Of a stretch of 64,000 nucleotides of DNA, positions 57,746 through 64,000 are shown piece by piece; the stretch's first letter is position 1, and the number at the start of each line of letters is the position of its first letter. Source of the DNA: JB111 sp052093225 (lineage in GTDB: Bacteria; Actinomycetota; Actinomycetes; Actinomycetales; Actinomycetaceae); NCBI GenBank assembly GCA_052093225.1, contig JBQDDG010000013.1, positions 5,396 to 69,395 of the forward strand, written 5' to 3'. Both the position numbers and the translations under genes were made by a program. Below the pieces are notes generated by a model. That model had not been told where the DNA came from and did no database searches. It saw only the letters and a program-made list of their open reading frames with translations.

Positions 57746-59107
57746 GTGAACATCGACGACATCGCCGCACGTGCAGCAAAGGACTACCCGCGGGTCCTCA
57801 AGGACCTCCAGGAGCTCGTGACGATCCCGTCCGTCTCCAATGCCTCCTTCGACCAGGCGGCCGTCGGCGTGAGCGCCGAGGCCGTCGCCGGTCTCCTGCG
57901 GGACGCGGGGATGCAGGACGTGCGGATCGTCGACGCGACGGCGCAGGACGGCACCCGCTCCCGCCCCGCGGTCCTCGCGCACAAGGCGGGTCCGCCCGCC
58001 GCGCCCACGGTCCTGCTCTACGCGCACCACGACGTGCAGCCGCCCGGGGACACCGCCGCCTGGTCCACGAAGGACCCCTTCGTCCCGGAGCTGCGCGGCG
58101 AGCGTCTGTACGGCCGCGGCGCGGCCGACGACAAGGCGGGGATCATGGCCCACGTCGGGGCGCTGCGCGCTCTCGGGGACGACCTCCCGGTCAACGTCAC
58201 CGTCTTCGTCGAGGGCGAGGAGGAGATCGGGTCACCGACCTTCCACGACTTCCTCGACCAGCACCGCGACGCGCTCGAGGCCGACGTCATCGTCGTCGCG
58301 GACTCGACGAACTGGGCCGTCGGCACCCCGGCGCTCACCACCTCCCTGCGCGGGGTCGTGCAGGTCGAGGTCGACGTGCGGGTCGCCCACCACGCCGTGC
58401 ACTCCGGCCTGTTCGGCGGGCCCAGCCTCGACGCCGTCACCTCGCTCGCCCGCCTGATCGCCACGCTGCACGACGACGACGGCGAGGTCGCCGTGGCCGG
58501 TCTGCGCACCGCGGACGCCGAGCTCGTCGACCAGTCCGAGGAGAGCTTCCGGGCCTCGGCGGGCATCCTGGACGGCGTACGGCTCGCCGGGTCCGGGCCG
58601 ATCGCCGGTCGGCTGTGGAACAAGCCGGCGATCGCCGTCATCGGCCTCGACGCGACATCCGTGGAGCGGTCCTCCAACACGATCATCCCGGCGGCGCGCG
58701 CAGCGATCTCGCTGCGCGTCGCGCCTGGCCAGCCGCCCGCCGAGGCGGCGCAGGCGCTGACGGACCACCTCGAGTCCCACGCCCCGTTCGGTGCCCAGGT
58801 GACCACCCGCGTCGTCGAGGCGGGCCCCGGTTTCGACGGCTCGGGACGGACGCCCGCCCTCGAGGCCGCCGAGTGGGCCCTCGCCCAGGCATGGGGCGAG
58901 CGGCCCGTGCACCAGGGCATGGGCGGGTCGATCCCGTTCATCTCCGACCTCACGGAGGTCTTCCCGCGGGCGCAGATCCTCGTCACCGGGGTCGAGGACC
59001 CCGACTCCCGCGCCCACTCCGAGGACGAGTCCGTCCACGTCGGTGAGCACGCGAAGGCCGTGCTCGCGGAGGCGCTCCTGCTCGCCCGGCTCGGCGGGGT
59101 CGCCTGA
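57746..59107 (+). CDS. M20 family dipeptidase/metallopeptidase
   Basis: A 453-residue M20 peptidase (dipeptidase/ArgE/DapE-like). Metal ligands appear in VLLYAHHDVQPPGD (His-x-Asp), GRGAADDKAGIMAHVGALRA (bridging Asp), FVEGEEEIGSPTF (catalytic Glu-Glu), VADSTNW and a C-terminal HSEDESVHVGEHAKAVL. The dimerisation insert spans about residues 195-330 (VQVEVDVRVAHHAVHSGLFG). It probably cleaves dipeptides. The GTG at 57746 is the first start, divergent from DUF3043. The glycerate kinase-like gene follows 2 bp after the stop, so the two are in one operon. Confidence 0.93.
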   Translation: MNIDDIAARAAKDYPRVLKDLQELVTIPSVSNASFDQAAVGVSAEAVAGLLRDAGMQDVRIVDATAQDGTRSRPAVLAHKAGPPAAPTVLLYAHHDVQPPGDTAAWSTKDPFVPELRGERLYGRGAADDKAGIMAHVGALRALGDDLPVNVTVFVEGEEEIGSPTFHDFLDQHRDALEADVIVVADSTNWAVGTPALTTSLRGVVQVEVDVRVAHHAVHSGLFGGPSLDAVTSLARLIATLHDDDGEVAVAGLRTADAELVDQSEESFRASAGILDGVRLAGSGPIAGRLWNKPAIAVIGLDATSVERSSNTIIPAARAAISLRVAPGQPPAEAAQALTDHLESHAPFGAQVTTRVVEAGPGFDGSGRTPALEAAEWALAQAWGERPVHQGMGGSIPFISDLTEVFPRAQILVTGVEDPDSRAHSEDESVHVGEHAKAVLAEALLLARLGGVA

Positions 59108-59109
59108 TC

Positions 59110-60405
59110 GTGCGCGTGCTGCTGGCCGTCGACCGGGTCGGTGTGCTGCCCGCCGCCGACGTCGCCTCCGCCCTTGTCGAGGGCTGGCGGGGCGAGCGGC
59201 CCGGCGACCTGCTCACGCCCCTGCCGCTCTCGGACGGCTCCGCCGGGATGCTGCCGGTGGTGCCGGGGGCGACGCGTGAGGTCGTGGTGGTCCCCGGGCC
59301 GCTCGGCGACGACGTGCCCGCCACCCTCGCCCGCACGGGCGCGACCTGCTGGATCGATGCCGACGAGGTCCTCGGCCCGCACCTGGTGGGGGAGCGGCTC
59401 GGCGAGTCGCTCGAGCGCGGTTCCAGCGCCGGCCTCGGTCAGCTCATCGGCCGGGCCGTCGCCTCCGGGGCCACGCGCGTCGTCGTGGGGCTCGGGATCG
59501 CGGGCGTGCACGACGCCGGTGCCGGCCTGGTGTCCGCCCTCGCCTCGGTCGGGGATCCGTCGGACAGCGGTGTGCCGGACAGGACTGTGCCGGGAGGAGA
59601 TGTGCCGGCCGGAGGTGTGCCGGGCGGCGGCTCGGAGTCCGAGCGGGCCGCGCGGGTGCTGTCCGGCGTCGACGTCGTGCTCGCCCTCGCCGTCGACGAG
59701 CCGCTGACCGGCCTGCACGGCGCGGGTGCGCAGCTCGCCGAGCGGTTCGGCATCGACCCGGTCCTCGCCCAGGACCTCGATCGGCGCACGGGGGTGGTCG
59801 CGGACGCCGTGCTCCGCGACGCCGGCCCGGGCCCTCGGCGCAGCGCGCTACCGATGGCGGGCCAGGGCATGCCCGCCCCGCGGGGCCATGCGGGCCAGGC
59901 CCACGCCGGTCACTCGCATGCGGGCCAACCGCACGCCGGCCACTCCCACGCCGGCGACACGCCGTCGGACCGGCTCACCACCCGCACCGACGGTGGGGGA
60001 GCCGGGGGCGGGGCGGCCCTCGCGCTCCGCGCGCTCGGGGCACGCGCCTTCGACGGCGGCGAGGTCGTTGCCACCGAGCTCGGCCTGGACGACGCGCTCG
60101 ACCGGCTCGACGGGGTGGGGCTCGTCGTCACCTCGGCCACCGAGGTCGGGCCGGACGAGGCGCGCCGCTCGGTGATGGCCGTCGTCGGCCGGCGCGCGGC
60201 CGAGCGTGCCCTGCCCGTGGTGGCCGTCGGCCGCACCGTCAGCTCCTCCCGTCGCGAGCTCGCCCCGTCTGGGGTCTCCGCCACCGCCTCGCTCACCCCG
60301 GGCCGGCACCCGGACGAGGACCCGCGCGCGGACGACCCCGCCGCACTGAGGGAGGCCCTCGTCGATCGCGGGGCGCGTCTCGCGCGCACCTGGTCGCGTC
60401 CCTGA
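59110..60405 (+). CDS. glycerate kinase-like protein with His-rich insertion
   Basis: A 431-residue protein with the course of the GlxK/GckA glycerate 2-kinase family: VLLAVDRVGVLPAADVASAL for the opening, EGWRGERPGDLLTPLPLSDG, RTGATCWIDADEV, SAGLGQLIGRAVASGATRVV, LGIAGVHDAGAGLVSALASV and a C-terminal GAGGGAALALRALGARAFDG. Key family residues are less strict than usual (LSDGSAGML where ADGGEGT is typical). Two low-complexity parts stand out: VPDRTVPGGDVPAGGVPGG near residue 160, and a His-rich stretch (HAGQAHAGHSHAGQPHAGHS) near 260-280, unusual in the family. Kinase activity is probable but unproven. It follows the M20 gene by 2 bp. Confidence 0.78.
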   Translation: MRVLLAVDRVGVLPAADVASALVEGWRGERPGDLLTPLPLSDGSAGMLPVVPGATREVVVVPGPLGDDVPATLARTGATCWIDADEVLGPHLVGERLGESLERGSSAGLGQLIGRAVASGATRVVVGLGIAGVHDAGAGLVSALASVGDPSDSGVPDRTVPGGDVPAGGVPGGGSESERAARVLSGVDVVLALAVDEPLTGLHGAGAQLAERFGIDPVLAQDLDRRTGVVADAVLRDAGPGPRRSALPMAGQGMPAPRGHAGQAHAGHSHAGQPHAGHSHAGDTPSDRLTTRTDGGGAGGGAALALRALGARAFDGGEVVATELGLDDALDRLDGVGLVVTSATEVGPDEARRSVMAVVGRRAAERALPVVAVGRTVSSSRRELAPSGVSATASLTPGRHPDEDPRADDPAALREALVDRGARLARTWSRP

Positions 60406-60544
60406 CGTGCAGGGGTGACGAACTAGCCTCTCCCGCCCCCGGCGCCCAGGACGTACTCTGGAGGGAACGGGAACAGCGCGGGACGTGTCCGCGTTCAGCC
60501 CCTGACCCGGCCCGCCGGGAGACGAACCTGAGGAAGGACGTGCC

Positions 60545-60895
60545 ATGACGGACACGACGATCGACCAGGCGCACGGTGTCAACCTGACCGACGGCGCTGC
60601 GAGCAAGGTCAAGAGCCTGCTCGACCAGGAGGGGCGCGACGACCTGCGCCTCCGCGTCGCGGTGCAGCCCGGCGGCTGCTCCGGCCTGATCTACCAGCTG
60701 CACTTCGACGAGCGCGTCCTCGACGGGGACCTGCTGCGCGACTTCGACGGGGTCGAGGTGGTCGTCGACAAGATGTCGGCCCCCTACCTCGACGGTGCGT
60801 CGATCGACTTCGCGGACACGATCTCGCAGCAGGGCTTCACCATCGACAACCCCAACGCGGGCGGCTCCTGCGCCTGCGGCGACTCGTTCCACTGA
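60545..60895 (+). CDS. erpA: A-type iron-sulfur carrier (ErpA/HesB/IscA family)
   Basis: A 116-residue Fe-S carrier that holds clusters for transfer to apo-proteins. The conserved cysteines are Cys45 (QPGGCSGLIYQLHFD) and Cys109 and Cys111 in the C-terminal AGGSCACGDSFH, the full ErpA-like triad. Length is normal. The ATG at 60545 follows GAGGAAGGACGTGCC. The gene stands alone with 139 bp upstream that hold no further gene. LipA and other radical SAM or [4Fe-4S] enzymes in this region would be natural clients. Confidence 0.95.
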   Translation: MTDTTIDQAHGVNLTDGAASKVKSLLDQEGRDDLRLRVAVQPGGCSGLIYQLHFDERVLDGDLLRDFDGVEVVVDKMSAPYLDGASIDFADTISQQGFTIDNPNAGGSCACGDSFH

Positions 60896-60981
60896 CCGGG
60901 CCCCACGGCGCGCCGACGCATCGGTCGGCGCGCCGTTCGCCTGCCCGGACACCCCTGACCCCCATCGCTCCTGGAGATTCT

Positions 60982-62016
60982 GTGCGCCGTACCACCCGAC
61001 TCGTCCCCGCCGCCCTCGTCGGCCTGTCCCTCGCGCTCGCCGGCTGTTCCGGCTCCGAGGAGTCGGGTTCGGGGGACGGCTCCGACGAGGCCGGCTCCGA
61101 GTCCTCCAGCGAGGCGGCCACGCCCGCGGGCGAGGAGCTCCCCGCGGTGGGCGCGGAGTTCGGTGAGCTCCCGGTCATCGAGTTCCCCGGCACGGGCGCC
61201 CCGGCGTCGCTGCTCACCGAGGTCGTCGTCGAGGGCGACGGGGCCGAGGTCGGAGAGAACGACGTCGTCGTCGCCGACTACGTGGGCCAGGTATGGGACG
61301 GCGAGGTGTTCGACTCCTCGTTCGACCGCGGCGCACCCACGGCCTTCTCCCTCAACCAGGTCGTCCCCGGGTGGAAGGAAGGCCTCACCGGCACGCACGT
61401 CGGCGACCGCGTGGTCATGTCCATCCCGCCCGAGCTCGGCTACGGACCGAGCGGCGGCCGGCCCGCGGCGGGCATCGGCGCCGAGGACACGATCGTCTTC
61501 GTCGTCGACGTCATCGACACGTACTCGCCCGACGCACAGGCGGACCCGGACGCCACGCCGGTCGAGCCCGCGCCCGACCTGCCGGTGACGATCGAGGGCG
61601 ACCTCGGCTCGGCCGCCACGATCGCCGTCGAGGAGGGGGTGGAGGAGCCCACCGAGATGGAGGTCCACGTCATCGCCGAGGGCTCCGGCGAGCCCGTGCC
61701 GGAGGCCCCCGGCAGCACGGTCATCACGCAGTACGCCGCCGCCTCGTGGGACGGCGCGACGACCGAGTCGACGTGGGAGATCGGCGAGCTCGTCTCGCAG
61801 CCCGTCGGCATGGGCAGCGTCGCCGACGCCCTCACCGGGGTGCCGGTGGGCTCACGCGTCGTCGTCCTCGCGCCCGCGCTGCCCGAGCAGCAGGTCCCGG
61901 CCTCGGCCTTCGTGTTCGACGTCGTCGGAGCCGTCGAGGCGCCGCCGATGCCGGGAGCGCCCGGCGAGTCCGGCTCCGAGTCGCCGTCCGAGTCCGGGTC
62001 TGAGTCAGCCTCCTGA
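60982..62016 (+). CDS. FKBP-type peptidyl-prolyl isomerase lipoprotein with two FKBP domains
   Basis: A 344-residue secreted lipoprotein. The lipobox ALAGC puts the lipid-modified cysteine at about residue 22, followed by a Ser/Gly/Glu linker. The first FKBP domain (about residues 75-175) has the conserved GENDVVVADYVGQVWDGEVF, VPGWKEGLTGTHVGDRVVMS and IPPELGYG (three active-site aromatic positions partly kept). A second, degenerate FKBP-like domain covers 190-310 (ITQYAAASWDGATTESTWEI). The tail is Ser/Glu-rich like other lipoproteins here. It catalyses proline isomerisation of exported proteins. The GTG at 60982 is preferred. Confidence 0.9.
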   Translation: MRRTTRLVPAALVGLSLALAGCSGSEESGSGDGSDEAGSESSSEAATPAGEELPAVGAEFGELPVIEFPGTGAPASLLTEVVVEGDGAEVGENDVVVADYVGQVWDGEVFDSSFDRGAPTAFSLNQVVPGWKEGLTGTHVGDRVVMSIPPELGYGPSGGRPAAGIGAEDTIVFVVDVIDTYSPDAQADPDATPVEPAPDLPVTIEGDLGSAATIAVEEGVEEPTEMEVHVIAEGSGEPVPEAPGSTVITQYAAASWDGATTESTWEIGELVSQPVGMGSVADALTGVPVGSRVVVLAPALPEQQVPASAFVFDVVGAVEAPPMPGAPGESGSESPSESGSESAS

Positions 62017-62044
62017 CCCGACCGCGACACCCCTGACCGGCCCC

Positions 62045-62144
62045 NNNNNNNNNNNNNNNNNNNNNNNNNNNNNNNNNNNNNNNNNNNNNNNNNNNNNNNN
62101 NNNNNNNNNNNNNNNNNNNNNNNNNNNNNNNNNNNNNNNNNNNN
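62045..62144. other. assembly gap, 100 N, in a non-coding stretch
   Basis: The 62017-62346 interval between the FKBP and ctaC genes has no recognisable gene. It contains this 100-N run, flanked by CTGACCGGCCCC on the left and CCCGGCGACGGCGG on the right. What lies inside is unknown. The remaining 200 bp are the ctaC leader with no clear promoter hexamers. Confidence 0.9.
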
Positions 62145-62346
62145 CCCGGCGACGGCGGGCATCGATGCGGGCCACAGCGGCGGCAACGCGCCGAACCGGA
62201 CATTCGGTCGATGGCGACGCACCGTCGCGAAGGCGGGGTAAGGTGGCGGGCGACGGACAGAGGTCCCGGGTGCCGCAGGGCTCAGCCGCCCATGCCGCGC
62301 CGGGGGCCGACCGTCCAGCAGATCTCGACGTCAGGAAGGCCCATCC

Positions 62347-63243
62347 GTGCGGAGTACCCAGTCCCACAAGCGGCGTCGCCCGCTCCTCGTCGCGGCGGTA
62401 GCGGCCAGCGTGCTCCTCGCCGGTTGCTCCGGGGACCGTGCTCCCTCCGAGGAGGGCCTCGGGGTCGACGTCGGCTTCCTGCCCTCCACGCGGGACATGA
62501 CCGACAAGACCGACCAGCTCATCAGCTTCTGGAACGGCACCTGGATCGCCGCGCTCGCCGTCGGCGCCGCCGTCTGGATCATGACGCTGGTCTGCATCGT
62601 CGTCTACCGCAAGCGGAAGAACGACGACCGCCTGCCGGTGCAGACGCGCTACCACGTGCCGCTGGAGATGATGTTCACGGTCATACCGGTCCTCCTCGTG
62701 GGCACCCTCTTCTACTTCTCCCAGGAGTCGACCGCGACGATGCAGGACACCTCCGCGGAGGAGGACCTGGTCATCGACATCCACGGCAAGCAGTGGAGCT
62801 GGGACTTCGTCTACACCACCGACGGCGTGTACTACTCCGGCGGCCGCATGGACCTCACCGGTGAGGAGGGCGTCGAGGAGACCCTCCCGACCCTGTACCT
62901 CCCGGTCGACCAGACGGTCGAGATCGTCGTGCACTCCCGCGACGTCAACCACGCGATCTGGATCCCGGCCTTCCTCTACAAGGTCGACATGATCCCGGGC
63001 CGCACGTCGAGCTTCGAGCTCACGCCGACCCGCGAGGGCGTGTACTCGGGCAAGTGCGCCGAGCTGTGCGGCGAGTTCCACAGCGAGATGCTGTTCAACG
63101 TCGAGGTCGTCTCGCAGGAGGAGTACGACTCGATGATGCAGGAGTACGAGGACAACGGCTGGGTGGGCGACCTGCCCACGGAGCTGGGGCGTGACTACGA
63201 CCTGCCCCGGTACCCGGTCGAGAGTGCGAGCGAGGGCAACTGA
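62347..63243 (+). CDS. ctaC: cytochrome c oxidase subunit II (CuA subunit)
   Basis: A 298-residue subunit II of the aa3-type oxidase. A lipobox-like LLAGC lies near residue 26, so the precursor is probably lipid-modified. Two helices follow (TWIAALAVGAAVWIMTLVCI and MMFTVIPVLLVGTLFYF). The CuA domain carries the conserved KQWSWDFVY and the copper ligands in VNHAIWIPAF, GKCAELCGEFHSEM (two Cys, His, Met). It takes electrons from cytochrome c, in actinobacteria as part of a bc1-aa3 supercomplex. The GTG at 62347 is the first start. The ctaD gene overlaps its stop (TGATG). Confidence 0.95.
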   Translation: MRSTQSHKRRRPLLVAAVAASVLLAGCSGDRAPSEEGLGVDVGFLPSTRDMTDKTDQLISFWNGTWIAALAVGAAVWIMTLVCIVVYRKRKNDDRLPVQTRYHVPLEMMFTVIPVLLVGTLFYFSQESTATMQDTSAEEDLVIDIHGKQWSWDFVYTTDGVYYSGGRMDLTGEEGVEETLPTLYLPVDQTVEIVVHSRDVNHAIWIPAFLYKVDMIPGRTSSFELTPTREGVYSGKCAELCGEFHSEMLFNVEVVSQEEYDSMMQEYEDNGWVGDLPTELGRDYDLPRYPVESASEGN

Positions 63244-64000
63244 TGGCGACCACGATCGAGGAGTCGGCACACACGTCCGACGGCGGTGAGCTCGTCCCCG
63301 GGCTGCGACCGCGGAAGCAGTCGATGGGACGGATCGTCGTCGACTGGATCACCTCCACCGACCACAAGACGATCGGGTACATGTACCTGATCACCGCGTT
63401 CGTGTTCTTCGCGATCGGTGGTCTGCTCGCGCTCGTCATGCGCGTCGAGCTGTTCTCGCCCGGACTCATGCTCCAGTCCGCCGAGCAGTACAACCAGTTC
63501 TTCACGATGCACGGCACGATCATGCTGCTGCTGTTCGCCACGCCGGTGTTCACGGCGTTCGGCAACATCATGGTGCCCCTGCAGATCGGCGCCGCGGACG
63601 TGGCGTTCCCGAAGCTCAACATGTTCTCCTACTGGCTTCTCCTGTTCGGCGGCATCGTCGCGATCGCCGGCTTCCTCACCCCGCAGGGTGCGGCGAGCTT
63701 CGGCTGGACGGCCTACGTGCCGCTCTCGACCGAGGCGTTCTCGCCCGGCCTGGGCGGTGACCTGTGGGTGATGGGCCTCGCGATGACCGGTTTCGGCACG
63801 ATCTTCGGCTCGGTCAACTTCATCGCGACGATCATCTGCTTCCGGGCGCCCGGCATGACGATGATGCGCGTCCCGGTCTTCACCTGGACGACGCTCGTCA
63901 CCTCGCTCCTCGTCCTCATGGCCTTCCCGGTCCTTGCGGCCGCGCTGTTCGGGCTCGGGTTCGACCGCGTGCTCGGCGGGCAGATCTTCAACCCCGAGGC
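63243..64000 (+). CDS. ctaD: cytochrome c oxidase subunit I, 3' end outside window
   Basis: The first 252 codons of subunit I, which binds haem a and the haem a3-CuB reaction centre. A cytosolic start is followed by WITSTDHKTIGYMYLITAFV (the conserved DHKxIGxMY), then helices with the haem ligand histidine in FFTMHGTIMLLLFATPVF, and MVPLQIGAADVAFPKLNMFS, SFGWTAYVPLS, GDLWVMGLAMTGFGTIFGSV and VNFIATIICFRAPGMTM. It overlaps the ctaC stop by one base and runs off the right edge. Confidence 0.95.
   Translation, partial: MATTIEESAHTSDGGELVPGLRPRKQSMGRIVVDWITSTDHKTIGYMYLITAFVFFAIGGLLALVMRVELFSPGLMLQSAEQYNQFFTMHGTIMLLLFATPVFTAFGNIMVPLQIGAADVAFPKLNMFSYWLLLFGGIVAIAGFLTPQGAASFGWTAYVPLSTEAFSPGLGGDLWVMGLAMTGFGTIFGSVNFIATIICFRAPGMTMMRVPVFTWTTLVTSLLVLMAFPVLAAALFGLGFDRVLGGQIFNPE

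Overview
The window is high-GC DNA (roughly 73-75% by eye) with GTG starts, ATGA/GTGA gene overlaps and GC-rich lipoprotein and membrane genes. Its core gene set is typical of Actinobacteria: GlnA, GlnA2 and GlnE, polyphosphate glucokinase, an RNase H/phosphatase fusion, DUF3043, DUF4191 and DUF222-HNH proteins. The best guess is a Micrococcales actinomycete of the Cellulomonadaceae/Bogoriellaceae kind, but that placement is inferred from gene content only. The sequence is a draft scaffold: four runs of exactly 100 N (18254, 43688, 56338, 62045), three of them inside or beside short GC-rich repeats.

Layout. 1-2300: a 2-oxo acid/acetoin dehydrogenase E1-alpha gene cut by the window edge, an IclR regulator, tRNA-Val and a non-coding repeat array. 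2300-11430: accessory genes, including a cluster of broken DoxX-like and DUF4440-like genes (3810-5139) and three regulators, two of them with clear inverted-repeat operators. 11470-22950: housekeeping genes (thymidine kinase, Nif3-like, a zinc-ribbon-family protein without cysteines, RNase H/phosphatase, YaaA, RNase P RNA, ppgK, map), then an oxidoreductase/TetR pair. 23070-24990: a DUF222-HNH nuclease gene preceded by a near-consensus LexA (SOS) box. 25000-32815: panB-nadE facing glnA2-glnE-phosphatase. 33000-37110: DUF981, an alcohol dehydrogenase, and glnA with a four-half-site GlnR-like box. 37250-46860: an accessory block (M23 peptidase/ArsR, DUF4191, MarR/MMPL, a kinase-like gene, MFS, and two gene fragments meeting head to head). 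46870-54775: lipoate and 2-oxo acid dehydrogenase cluster (pepA, lpdA, E2, a LipB-LipA fusion, a TIGR01777 epimerase). 54830-64000: pyrD, AEC transporter, DUF3043, M20 peptidase, glycerate kinase, an ErpA-like carrier, FKBP lipoprotein and the start of the cytochrome c oxidase genes.

How the genes fit together. E2, E3 and the lipoate enzymes sit together, so lipoyl cofactor synthesis and its main consumer are co-located. GlnE would act on GlnA (it keeps the modifiable tyrosine) and not on its neighbour GlnA2 (which lacks it). The most unusual object is one continuous 610-codon gene joining octanoyltransferase LipB to lipoyl synthase LipA. Its linker carries two GGSCGCG motifs resembling the C-terminal cluster motif of A-type Fe-S carriers, such as the ErpA-like protein encoded at 60545.
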